Of a stretch of 64,000 bases of DNA, positions 1 to 9,992 are shown piece after piece. The notes under the pieces were generated by a model. That model had not been told where the DNA came from. It did no database searches and saw only the letters and a list, made by a program, of their open reading frames with translations. The DNA is from Zea mays (taxonomy: Eukaryota > Streptophyta > Magnoliopsida > Poales > Poaceae): positions 17,938,501 through 18,002,500 of the forward strand of contig NC_050098.1 in NCBI RefSeq assembly GCF_902167145.1, given 5' to 3'. How positions within the stretch are numbered: the stretch's first letter is position 1; each line of letters begins with the position of its first letter. The translations under genes were made by a program, and so were the position numbers.

Positions 1-677
1 AGTCAATAGTATTTGATTGGGTACCAATTGGGTTGGGTGGAGGATTTTGGTTGCCCATGTGCTGGTCCATCCATTTTGGTTGATCCTTCAATATGGACCA
101 ACAATGTAAGAAATGGAAGGGCTTCTTTTCAACAGCAGCAAACCGAGTAGCCGCAAGCGAAGTCTGCAAAACAAAAAAAGCATTTCATGAAACACTGGTA
201 TGTGGTTAATTACATTTACGAACATTTACGTACCTTATCTGCATCAGTCATGCCACTTGGGTTTTGTCGAAGCACAGCCATCATGTATCCAGCAAAGGTA
301 GAACATTGAGTTTTGATACTGTCCCACCTGCTCATGAGAGATTTCGTAGACCTCTCTAGCATTGATCCTCTACGAGAGTTGTATGCCTCTGTAATTCGAT
401 TCCAAAATCCTTGACGCTTCTGACCAGTGTTGACAATGGGATCACAACTCACAGCCAACCATGCTTGACAAACCCTCATATCCTCTTCAGACGTGAAATT
501 GGCTAGCTTTGTGCATTGAGGAGGCTTCTTCACTAGAGGTGCTGCTGGTGAGGCCCGGGCTGGTATATCAGGTGGAGGAGGAAATGCAGTGTTGTCAAAC
601 TGAGTGCCATCATCCTCGGATAGAAAACTGCCATACTGTGCCATAACTTGGTTCCAATCCATACCCATGATGTACAT
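1..677 (-). CDS. Pong-like ORF1 (Myb/trihelix-type DNA-binding protein of PIF/Harbinger transposons), partial
   Basis: Two exons are visible: 234-677 and 1-163. The donor after codon AAG (GTACGT) and the acceptor TTTGCAG join in phase. The first exon encodes an acidic/proline-rich leader and then a Myb/SANT-like region (NFTSEEDMRVCQAWL, then GFWNRITEAYN). The second has the conserved tail FHFLHCWSILKDQPKW. This arrangement is typical of Pong/PIF ORF1 proteins and of their NAM-associated-domain host relatives. In such transposons ORF1 binds DNA and assists the ORF2 transposase in the nucleus. The 3' end is outside the window. The start is uncertain: three Met codons occur within the first six residues. 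A domesticated host copy is possible. Confidence 0.7.
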
Positions 678-1020
678 TGAAGGTACTCACATAAAAAATA
701 CATGAGATTAAAATGAATAAGTGTACTACATTTGAGACAAGCATTTGAAATGAAAGCACAACCATTAGAAAGTAAACAGGACAGGCAGAAGAAACTCAGA
801 AGTGATGGAGACTAGATATATTCGAAAGTTGATAACATTTAACAGAGCACGTCAACATAAACATGTCATCAACATCGCGTCCGGATAGGTGTCGACAACA
901 TAAACATGACATCAACTAAACCACTAACTTGTGCCACACATCTGTTGTGTTCACATACAAAAGACTAGTTCCACTAACATAAACCTAACACATACACATA
1001 TTCCTTAGGTGCATGCTAAT

Positions 1021-2346
1021 CTAGTAGGGATAGGTGTCGTCGGTGGAGTAGTCGCGTCCGTCGTCGTAGCCGACGATATCGTCAGGATTCAACTCTGAAT
1101 CATAATCAAGTAGAAGCTCATCCTCTGTTTCTGATGATTCAGCAATTGGAGAAGGGGCCATGTGCTCCATCTCCCAGTCTTTTTCCAGTGCAAGGTGATC
1201 AAGGTCCTTGGTGAGGTCCTCGATCTGAACTAAAGCACGATTCATTTCATTGAGGACTGGTCCGCTAACTGGTTGGAAGGCACCGTGGACGACATCGACG
1301 ATGTCGGCACAACGCCGCTCCACTACTCTGATTAAATGAGCGAGTGCTCTTCGGAGCTTTGCGTTCTCCGAATCCATGGTCTACATAAAACATATGGTTG
1401 TGTTAATATATGTACGTGAAAATTTTATGTATACTGTGGCCTAGTTGCTACATTGATGGTAAATATACTCCGGAGCAGCTAGTATTGCCAATAGGCAGTT
1501 CAAATCATCACATGAATTATGAACATCAATTATCAAGATAAAACCTAGTGGTCATGATTCAGTGTGTCAAAACATTGGCCAAGTAATTGTGAATACACCT
1601 CGATTCCTATATGAACAAAGCTTCTAGCACAAAGAAATTTCCTTAATGTGAACATCAATTATCAAGAGATAGCATAGTGGTCATGATTCAGTCTGTCTAA
1701 AGCAGTCGCCATGTATTTGTAAATACACATCGATTACTAGAACATCGAAGCTTGTACCACAATCAAATTTTCTTAATGGCAACAAAAATTATGAACAGAA
1801 AACCTAGTGCTCAAGGAATCCTACATCCATCCAATGTATGTTCGGTGAACCTAACCCTAGATCTGGACGAGTTGTAGCATTTCAAGTACTAGAATCATAG
1901 AAAGCAAAATGGATCTTCAATGTTTACCTTTTTGTCTTCGGATCTGGACCACCCGACCGAATGGAAGACGATGACGATGGCGGCGTCGAGATGCGCTTGC
2001 GTTTCTCCCCACCTTCCTTCGTCGGTGTCGTGGATCTTCTCAGCTTCTTGGCGATGGCGGTTCGACGGCGACGAACACCGACGGTCGCACCCGCTCCTTG
2101 GATCTTTGACTCGTCGGCGGCCACCTCCTTGCCTCCAGCCACCGAGAGCGGTCCGCCTCCGGACCCGCTCGAGCACGGCCTCTTGGAGCCCAGCTTGGCC
2201 GGTGCCGCCGAGGAGCAGCGCCGCGATGCCCCCTCGCCAAGATGGATCGAAGTCGCCAGCGACGGCACAACAGCGCCTCCGGATTTTTCACCCCCGCGCG
2301 AGCCAGACCCCTCGCCCGGATACCGGACGTCTGCAATTCTCCACAT
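1021..2346 (-). CDS. Unrecognised two-exon gene, acidic C-terminus
   Basis: The second exon (1021-1380) follows a good acceptor (TTTATGTAG). It opens with ACC ATG and encodes a 118-residue protein, with a helical N-terminal half (MDSENAKLRRALAHL) and a strongly acidic tail ending in TDDTYPY. An upstream exon ends at 1927 with a consensus donor (AAAAG|GTAAAC). Splicing is in phase with a 2176-1927 frame ending SRSEDKK, so the protein may be longer than 118 residues. The same GC-rich exon has an open 140-codon frame with a basic, serine-rich C-terminus, which does not join in frame. I do not recognise the family. Its position beside Pong ORF1 suggests it belongs to, or was captured by, the transposon. 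The first exon may be only 5' UTR. Confidence 0.4.
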
Positions 2347-2478
2347 CTAGGGTGCGTGCGGCGTCCTCTAAAATTTAGAGTGCCATATAGAGTACCTTGC
2401 TGGGCGCCTAGAGGACGCGTCTGAACCCTACATTTAGAGTACAGGACGCTTTACCGTGTATTGCTGGAGGCATCCTTA

Positions 2479-3285
2479 CGCCCTGAACTTCCTGGTTTTA
2501 CGAGTTCAGTCGTCAGAGAACTGTAGTTTAAGTTAACATAAAGTCATATTCTTCTGCATGATGTGTCAGAAATACTTGCATGTGAATCATGTGATCGCAC
2601 TTGCAGTTCTCTAATTGGCTAGCAAGTCGTGCTTTCATGATGAAAGAACTGTGGCCACTTATCTTTACTCCTTTAAAGTCCGTCACGTGGCGTGTCACAC
2701 ATGAAACATGTAAATTAGATCTATTTTTCTCTCCCACATCTCACCAAACATCTTCCAAATAGGCCGCGAGAAAACGATCAAGCATAACATGACACAAAGC
2801 GACACGCAACCACACGTGAAACATTAGAGTAAGTTCGTTTTTCTCCCCGTTTCGCCTAACAATCAGTCTGTTGCCTTCCATATGGACCATGAGGAAACGC
2901 TCAAGCCCAACAAATATGAAGCTACACGAGTGCTCCCGGAGTACCGCCTCGCTAGGTGAAGGTGACGAGCGATCGAGCGAGCTATAAAAAAGAACATGTC
3001 TCCTTTTTACTTATATCTTTCTCTGTCGTTTGATTAAGATAAGTGTAGTATCTACAATTTAATATCTGACATGTGGGCCATATGTCCACCTTTTTTGTGG
3101 AGAGAGTCCACTTTAATTTTATTTTTTTATGGAGAGGGTCTATCATGGCACTGAAGTCGTACAATTGTTGCAATATACCATTAAATATGATTGATATACC
3201 GTCACAATCCTAGATATTGTAGTAGTTTTCCAACAAAACTTAGAACCTGAATCCTGAAGTAAAGCAAGTAAAATTAGCCCTTGAG
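2479..3285. other. Interval with no recognised gene
   Basis: AT-rich sequence between the Harbinger right end and the solo LTR. I see no convincing coding exon, RNA gene or complete transposon. The short open frames here have no recognisable domain. Confidence 0.5.
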
Positions 3286-3290
3286 GCATG

Positions 3291-3904
3291 TGTTGACGTC
3301 GATCCGGACACCAATCACTGCGATGAGAATCGGCGACAGTGCTCTCTGCGGAGGCGTGGACGGTCCGCGGCAAGGGGTTGGACGGTCCGTGACCTGGCGC
3401 AGGGGCTAGGGTTACTACCTGACGAGCCGAATGGTCCGCGCCTGGTGGTCGGACGGTCCGCGCTTGCGCAGGGGTGGCGGAGTTCGTCGGCAGTGCCTGG
3501 ATGTCTCTCCCTGGAGGGACCCCGTCGGGGAGGAGAGATGTTAGACTTTGTCTTAGGATCAGCAGGTCACCCAAGATACCTCTAATCGACGTAGAGCCGG
3601 AGAGGTGAATATTTAGAGAGAGGAAACTAAGTTACTATCTACTCCTAAGACAAAAGGTAAAGAACTGGATGTATATTTATTATTTGATCGATTGTTGGTG
3701 TTCCAATCGGCCGTCCTCCATATATATAGCTTGGGTCTCGTTGCAAGCCGTCTGGACCCGTTACAAGCCGTCTCCCGAGCTAATTCCATGAATTTAGCTG
3801 ACAAATCCCACCAGAAACTCGGAACCCTAACTGGCTCCGCGCGCGTGGACGGTCCGTGCCACAACTGCGGACCGTCCGGCCTACGGTGAATTTGGTGCTC
3901 AACG
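3291..3904. mobile_element. Probable solo LTR
   Basis: The 614-bp segment starts TGTTGACG and ends CTCAACG. It is flanked by the same 5 bp on both sides (GCATG, 3286-3290 and 3905-3909). The last dinucleotide is CG rather than CA, which one A-to-G change would explain. It contains several copies of a GGACGGTCCG-type palindrome near both ends and a TATATATA at about 3718. No internal domain or second LTR is present, which suggests unequal recombination between the two LTRs of a former element. Family and orientation are unknown. A chance 5-bp match at the edges cannot be excluded. Confidence 0.6.
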
Positions 3905-3992
3905 GCATGCATCAATGATGTAAAAAACAATCCGCTGGCTCGTCTAGGGCTAGCTGCAAGGAAATTATGTTAGGTTTTTCTCTCTTTTCCAG

Positions 3993-4531
3993 AACCGATG
4001 ACGCAACATACGCTCACTGTGTTTGTCAATGGACAGAGGTGAAAGCCATAGCCGGCAATGAACTGCCGGAGCTGAACCGTGGCGTCGGTGCTGAGAACGA
4101 GAAGCTCAGGGCAGAGCTGGGTGAGATCAGGGCAGAGATCCAGTTGAGTGTGGACCGAATCCAGGAGTTGAAGGGATGCAGAACCGAACTCGAATACACT
4201 CGTATACCCGTGGTTTTACTTTTATCTAGATTTCAGAGTTCTGAATATGATGATTCAATTAGCTTGTTGTCAAGATCAATTCGTTGGAGACGGAAGAAAG
4301 AGAGGCGGAGGCCAAGGCAAGGGACCATGTCCAGACGCTTCATGAAGAACACAAGGTTTGTCCTTGCCTATTTGGACACAGAACAGTCAGCAAGATCACT
4401 CGCACCATCTGTTTTCACACACGACAAACACCCAACTCATATACAAATGCACTTACATGCACGCTGTTCAGGAAGAAATGGCAGCGATAAACGCAAAAGC
4501 AGCTCAGCTCGAGAAGCTATACCGTGCTTAG
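3993..4531 (+). pseudogene. 3' exons of an unrecognised coiled-coil gene (fragment)
   Basis: Three exon-like segments join in phase: 3993-4209 after TTTTCCAG, 4263-4355 (donor GTTTGT), and 4472-4531 ending in TAG. The product is rich in heptad-like E/K/L residues (ENEKLRAELGEIRAEI, ETEEREAEAKARDHVQ) and ends QLEKLYRA, so a coiled coil is predicted by eye. The donor at 4210 (GTGGTT) is weak. No 5' exons are visible; the upstream side is occupied by the solo LTR. I cannot name the family. It could be the 3' end of a broken or captured gene. It converges on the rhomboid gene, which ends at 5397 on the other strand. Confidence 0.45.
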
Positions 4532-5396
4532 TAGTTAATCAAATCCCTTAGCTCCTTAAGCATAGTAGCATACAGTGACAAGAGTACTCATTAAGCATCA
4601 GCTATACTATAAATATGAAGGGAGCAAAACCATAGACACAAATGGATAGAATTTAGCTGTCGATATCAAGTGCTGACAAATTTCATGCCGTGATCAGGAG
4701 AATAAAATCCAAATGCAAGAATTACACCCCCGGAAACCAGGGATGTAAAATGGATTCGGAGTTAGCATTCGAAATCACTTCTGTATTTCTTTGTTTTTGA
4801 TTTACTTGCATCATTCCGTCAGCTCCTGTAGCATTTACATCCCTTGACTACCCAAAGTTGCAGGGGAAAAAAACATAAACATTCTGTTAACAAGGCCAAA
4901 AGTGGAAGGAAAGAATTAAGAGGAATGCTAACCTAGGAAAAAATAGAATCACAGGAGTTAGCATGCATGTCTTAATGCTTAGCTTGGGAGCCATCTTCAG
5001 TATACTTGATGTAATAATTTTACTTAATCAAGTCATGATTCCTAGTGTACTTGCAATGTTTGCCCCATCTTCCTCTCTCTAGCTATCTGGAGCAACAATT
5101 TTGACAAACGAGGAGATTCATCATGCCTATCTTCTCTCTATTTTATGCTTCACGCATTTTTTTTATCTTTCTTGACAGTAAAAGGCAAATGCTCAGTTTG
5201 CAGTAACTAGTGCCTCAAATTGTCCATCTTTTAAACCACCAACTCACATTCATAGTACATAGCATGCACAAGAAGAAAATACCATAGAAGCCGCAATAGC
5301 ATTACCAGAGAATCATAATGTAAGCATAGGCTTCTAGTCATATAATCCATAGATATGCTAGCATTAATTTCCTGTTAGAAAATGCAGACATTACTA
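4532..5396. other. Convergent intergenic region / rhomboid 3' flank
   Basis: AT-rich sequence downstream of both the coiled-coil fragment (plus strand) and the rhomboid gene (minus strand). It should contain the rhomboid 3' UTR. I see no further gene or complete mobile element. Confidence 0.5.
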
Positions 5397-8300
5397 TTAA
5401 CTGCAAAGACCGACACAAAGATTTTTAATCGCCTCCGAGTTGTTTGGATCGCTGAGAACATATGATGCGGTCTTTCCAGTGCTTTCACATGTCAGATTTA
5501 GTTGGTTTCCGAGCTGTGAAGACTGCAGAAGAAGCTTATATTAGTAAACTTACAACAAGGATACAAATAAAAAAAATGAAACAACAGTTAAGCACTAAGG
5601 CTGTCTCCAGCAACGTTCTCTATATTCATCCTTTATATATGTCCTTTACAGTCTTCTCTAAAAGATTTCATCATCTATATCTCATTTCTCTCCAACAAGG
5701 TCCTCTAAATCACGTCCTCTATACTCAAATACCCATATTAGAGACATTTTTAATTTTATTTTTTTGTACATATGTATTTGTCGTACTCTCAAATGTATTG
5801 TACATATTTTAGTTTTGTTAAACCAGTAATTTAAATTATTCAAATGGATAGAGGACCATTTAGACAAACTCTATATATAGAGAATCTAGCAGCGTCCTCT
5901 AAATTTAGAGAACCGTTTAGAAGGCGTTGCTGGAGAACGTAGGGTACCGTTTGATCCTCTATATTTAGGGTACAGAACCCTCTAGGGAACCTTGTTGGAG
6001 CCAGCCTAAGGGCATGTGCAATGGGTGCCTTGAGCTATGTCTTTAAGTGTGTCTAAGAGGGTGAATGTAAAAAAACTCAAGACATGTATCTTGACGAAGA
6101 CACGGTGTCTTAGCTCTATGCTCGAGACAGGAGACTAACTAATTAGTCAATTTAATTTATCAAATGCTCTGATTGGTGCAATGAATACGGTAAGACACAT
6201 GTTTTAGACATATCCACTGTATTATGTTGTGTTTTAGTTGTGTCTTTGTCATGGACCTTCGGTCCATGGGGATAGCTGTCTTCTCCGGCGAGGTTATACC
6301 CCTCTGCCGCAGGCTTGGTTCTAGGGTAGCAGCCCTAGGCGCTTGAGAGGGTCATTGCAAGGGAGAGAGATTGGTTTGGTAATGATCTTGCTTGATTTAT
6401 TCCTTGCTGCTATGCGGCTTATAAATAGCCCTATGACTAACCAACTTCTCCTACAAACTCTCAACTAACTCCTACTTTCTTGGACTTATCTGCTGCTAAC
6501 TAACTCTCCACAATTCTCTCATCTCAATCTTATTCTCTAGCCTTATCCTAGCTCACCTCAATCTTATTCTCTAGCCTTATCCTAGCCTGGCTGTTGCCTC
6601 TCACTCCCTATTATGCCCATGACATCTCCCCCTCCCTTGAGGACCAGCTCGTCCTCGAGCTGCCATAGACTTACCTGACACGACTTAAGGTTAAGCCTTT
6701 TACATCTCAGCTTACCTTTATTATTTAAGACGAAAATACAAAATAATTGTGGAATTAAAATATAAATTTGAACTGCAGCTATGTCCTCCTGGATCCCAAG
6801 GAAAGAGCTGAACTGCGGACTTCACGTTGGATGAAAGGTGAAGGAGGAACCAGCCCTTGGGTCTGTCCAGCACCAAGGCAGTTGCCCGAATGAGGGAGAC
6901 GACCCTCTTTGGCCGTGCAGGGGGCTGCATATCCAGATCTCGACTTCTGCAGGGGGTTTAAAAAGTATAGATGAGATCTGGTGGTTGGACGCGCAGGCTA
7001 CGAGTTGGTGCAGCGATGAGCTGATCAGCAAGTGTAGCTTCCGCACCGCCCGCCTAACAAGGAAGCCGCGCACTGCGGCTTGCAGACGCACCATGGCCTG
7101 CTCATGTGATGACGGCCATGGGGTGGCCCTGGAGGCCACAGCAAGGTGCTTCTCCCCACGAAGGGACTGTACCTGGCGGCGTGCCAGGAACCCTCGCGCT
7201 GCCGCCTGAAGCCGCACCGCTGCTTGGAGTTCCTTCTCTGTCTTCTCCTTGTAGCGGTGAAACATCACAACGAATTGATCCCACTTCTCTTCGAGCCGAG
7301 TGAATGCATCTAGAGTTGGAGAGGGCGGGTGGGAGGGCGTTGCGGCGGCAGATGGCTCGGCGGCTGGTGGTGGTGAGGGATGGGCGGCTGGTGGTGGTGA
7401 GGATAACCTGGAGCTGATACCAGGTGTCATGGACCTTCGGTCCATGGGTATAGCTGTCTTCTCCGGCGAGGTTATACCCCTCTGCCGCAGGCTTGGTTCT
7501 AGGGTAGCAGCCCTAGGCGCTTGAGAGGGTCATTGCAAGGGAGAGAGATTGGTTTGATAATGATCTTGCTTGATTTATTCCTTGGTGCTATGCGGCTTAT
7601 AAATAGCCCTATGACTAACCAACTTCTCCTACAAACTCTCAACTAACTCCTACTTTCTTGGACTTATCTGCTGCTAACTAACTCTCCACAATTCTCTCAT
7701 CTCAATCTTATTCTCTAGCCTTATCCTAGCTCACCTCAATCTTATTCTCTAGCCTTATCCTAGCCTGGTTGTTGCCTCTCACTCCCTATTATGCCCATGA
7801 CAGTCTTATACTTGGAGTACCGTGCAGCAGTGTCAGAGTTGTACATGACCTAATGGCTGCAACAATGGTAACATGCATATTGAAGTAAACAATCTCCGTA
7901 CGGAAGTTCACATTACGCTTATAGGAAAGCAAGCACAGAATTGCTGCTACTAACATCAAATTAGTTGAAGTTCTAATGATGCTCGTGATTTTTTCTGACA
8001 TTTTATAAAGCACAAAAATGCTCAAGAGTTAGTTTGGCATTCATGCATACCCTGTGTTAATATACACATTATGATTTCATATTTAACACAATTTATCCTG
8101 ACTTGACAGGTTAAAAATATAGGAACTGGTGATTACCCCATCAAAGCCATTAAGTACATTTAGTAAGAATCATAACTACAGAAAAACATACCATACAGTA
8201 GTTATTTGGTGCGTTGCAACTCCACTTTGAAGTAGGCACACAGCTCATATAATGGCACCAAGAACAGTGCTCACTAGCATTGAACCCTTGAAATAGCAAC

Positions 8301-9992
8301 ACCAATCCAATGGTGAACCTGCCAACAATAAAGCTTAGCTAAAAGAGTTGAACTGTAGTGGTTGATTAGGTCATTATCATTCATCTCATTGTCAAGATAT
8401 TTACCCAGAAACTAGTATCATTGTAGAAATAACCAAAAGTATGACTTGATATGTCTTGAACTTCCGTTTAGTTACGCCCATGGGAAATCCAAGAGGAGAG
8501 TTCTTTTGGTTAATATATCCAAACTGTGGTCGCATTAGCAGCACAAAACCAAGACAGAACCCTGACATAAATCCTCCAAGGTGAGCGAAGTTGTCAACAT
8601 GTGGAAGGATCCCAACAGCTAAGTTGATGAGAATGATCATAACTAGAGTCAAGAGTGCTGCAAACTGTTTTTTTCGAAACAAGAATAGAATTAGAAAAAT
8701 GGAATATGGAATGTTTTGTGAAAATACTGCATATATTTTAGAATCGACCTTGTTCTCATATATCGTCCAATTTGTTATGAGCTCTGACAGCATTGAGCCC
8801 AATAGTCCAAATAATGCACCTGAAGCACCGACTGATATATTTGACACCATAAATAGAGAAGACAGCAAGCTGCCACCAACACCAGAGATCACATACAGTG
8901 TACCAATCCTTACTGCAACAGACAATCGTCAATCAATGGTCAAGTTATATGATCACAGGCCTTGAAATAACAGGTTACAATCTAGATAATAAAGATGCAT
9001 TGTGCACAGAGAATCTGTTTTCCTAAAAAAAGAAGACAATTACTGAAACTTTCTTTAATCGAACTAGACAGGGTCACTTACTGAAACCAAATTCCTTCTC
9101 GAGCCTGATTCCGATCATTAAGAGGCTCAACATGTTGGCGAGTATGTGGACGACTCCAGCATGCAACCAAATGCATGTAATGAGGCGCCACCCTTCGTGA
9201 TCTTTGGTAACTTTACTGGTTTCCAGTGCCCCCATTTCCAACAGCCTGGGAATCAAAACATGTTAGATGAACCTTCAAGGTATCAAGATTATACAAAATA
9301 AGCCCCAAATTGAAGTACTGCCACCCGAGGGCATAATTACCAACAAAAAATTATCGATGGTGAAAAGTGATACGTACTTAATACATTATCAAACAATAAG
9401 GTTTATCAAGATTATATAATATAGCTGACCGATGTACTACCAATCGAGGATCTCAAAGACAGCACATTTCACAAAATTCTGCAGAGTTTCTAACATGCTC
9501 CACAATGCATACATCTAAATCAATAATGTAAGCCGAGCAAACTGCAGAAAGATCCAAATTTTGGACAGATTTGAATAGTGTGGCGTACGTGGCGGAGGAA
9601 GGGCCGATGAGCGGGTTCTCCTTGAACGACTGGAACGCGAACCTCCCGAGCTCGGGCGCGAGCCAGCAGCCCTGCGCGGTGGCGCTCTCGCCGACCGATC
9701 CGCCTATCGCGGCGCCGGTGGCCCGCGCGTGCGCGGGGCAGTCGTTGACGTACATGGTGAGCACGAAGAGGACGATGTTGGCGACGATGAATAGCGGCAC
9801 AAGGAACGGGAACCACCGCCGGAACGGCCGGAACGCCGGCGGGGGCGGGGGCGGCGGGCGACTCCGGTGCGGACCGTGGCGGCCGGGGCCGTGACTCCGG
9901 TGGCGCTCTCTCTTGGGCCGCTCATCGCCTCGCCCGCCGCCGGCGGACGCCACGTCAATGGGGACCACCGCCGTCTCGCCCCGCCGCGGCAT
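5397..9992 (-). CDS. RBL: RHOMBOID-like intramembrane serine protease, 6 coding exons
   Basis: Cleaves transmembrane substrates within the membrane; plant RBL proteins of this type act in the secretory pathway. Coding exons: 9589-9992, 9082-9245, 8749-8912, 8405-8664, 8192-8318 and 5397-5522, all with GT-AG introns. They total 1245 nt (414 residues plus stop), about the usual size. The N-terminus is proline-rich and cytosol-like, followed by a first membrane segment (residues ~60-82). The WR...[11 protein letters not shown] loop lies around residues 154-173. The catalytic serine is in GASGALFG (Ser220) and the catalytic histidine in AHLGG (His272). A cysteine-rich tail follows. The last exon (starting [13 protein letters not shown]) lies 2.7 kb away, beyond an intron filled with transposons, and its phase matches. 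If that exon is skipped, translation would read 13 codons into the intron. Both catalytic residues are present, so an active protease is expected. Confidence 0.92.
5599..6006. mobile_element. Tourist-like (PIF/Harbinger) MITE in the last rhomboid intron
   Basis: 408 bp with terminal inverted repeats GGCTGTCTCCAGCAACG and (reverse strand) GGCTGGCTCCAACAAGG. TAA target duplications flank it at 5596-5598 and 6007-6009. Subterminal CTCTAAAT motifs match the right end of the Harbinger element at 2475. It has no coding capacity. Confidence 0.8.
6247..6624 (-). repeat. 3' LTR of the small IQ element
   Basis: Starts and ends TG...CA. It is nearly identical to the copy at 7425-7802 and abuts the purine tract at 6625-6638. 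Confidence 0.9.
6822..7445 (-). CDS. IQ-motif (calmodulin-binding type) protein encoded by the small LTR element
   Basis: A 207-codon open frame with no stops. Residues ~16-45 are proline/alanine-rich. Two IQ-like motifs follow: [14 protein letters not shown] (~77-90) and [14 protein letters not shown] (~119-132). The IQ consensus (hydrophobic-Q-xxx-RG-xxx-R) is met in both. IQ motifs usually bind calmodulin without calcium. Between them lie [21 protein letters not shown] and a basic linker. The first ATG lies inside the 5' LTR, so translation would run from U5 through the primer site into the interior. The origin is unclear: a captured host IQ gene or a diverged gag-like protein. I see no intron, which fits passage through RNA. 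Confidence 0.6.
   Translation of the reverse strand: MDRRSMTPGISSRLSSPPPAAHPSPPPAAEPSAAATPSHPPSPTLDAFTRLEEKWDQFVVMFHRYKEKTEKELQAAVRLQAAARGFLARRQVQSLRGEKHLAVASRATPWPSSHEQAMVRLQAAVRGFLVRRAVRKLHLLISSSLHQLVACASNHQISSILFKPPAEVEIWICSPLHGQRGSSPSFGQLPWCWTDPRAGSSFTFHPT
7425..7802 (-). repeat. 5' LTR of the small IQ element
   Basis: Its inner end holds a short perfect hairpin (CATGGACC, 3-nt loop, GGTCCATG), immediately followed in the RNA sense by the primer-binding site at about 7411-7424. Confidence 0.9.

Larger units (their letters stand above)
1..2475 (-). mobile_element. PIF/Harbinger (Pong-like) DNA transposon, right end; continues past the window start
   Basis: The right terminus reads, on the minus strand, GGATGCCTCCAGCAATAC, followed outside by TTA, the usual 3-bp PIF/Harbinger target site. 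Just inside are CTCTAAAT-rich subterminal repeats that match those of the MITE at 5599-6006. The element carries a Pong-type ORF1 gene and a small two-exon gene, both on the minus strand. ORF2 (the DDE transposase) and the left terminus lie outside the window, so autonomy cannot be judged. The class call rests on the ORF1 family, terminal sequence and target site. The boundary at 2475 is inferred from similarity to the MITE ends. Confidence 0.65.
6247..7802 (-). mobile_element. Small complete LTR retroelement carrying an IQ-motif ORF
   Basis: Two 378-bp LTRs (6247-6624 and 7425-7802) flank an 800-bp interior. A perfect GTCTT target duplication lies at 6242-6246 and 7803-7807. Orientation is minus: beside the right LTR is a primer site (TGGTATCAG..., initiator-Met type) and beside the left LTR a purine tract (AAGGGAGGGGGAGA). 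Both LTR ends carry TGTCATGG / CCATGACA. I count four substitutions between the LTRs by eye, so the insertion is fairly young. No gag or pol domain is present, so it is non-autonomous and must use another element's enzymes. It lies inside the last rhomboid intron, in the gene's own orientation. Confidence 0.92.
6010..7830. mobile_element. Possible second MITE, split by the small LTR element
   Basis: Sequence starting GGGCATGTGCAATGGGTG abuts the previous MITE. The sequence right of the LTR element (7808-7830) is imperfectly inverted to it: TGCA, GG-T-C and AAG match in order. If real, the small LTR element inserted into this MITE. The inverted repeat is weak and the outer boundary is uncertain. 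Confidence 0.3.
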
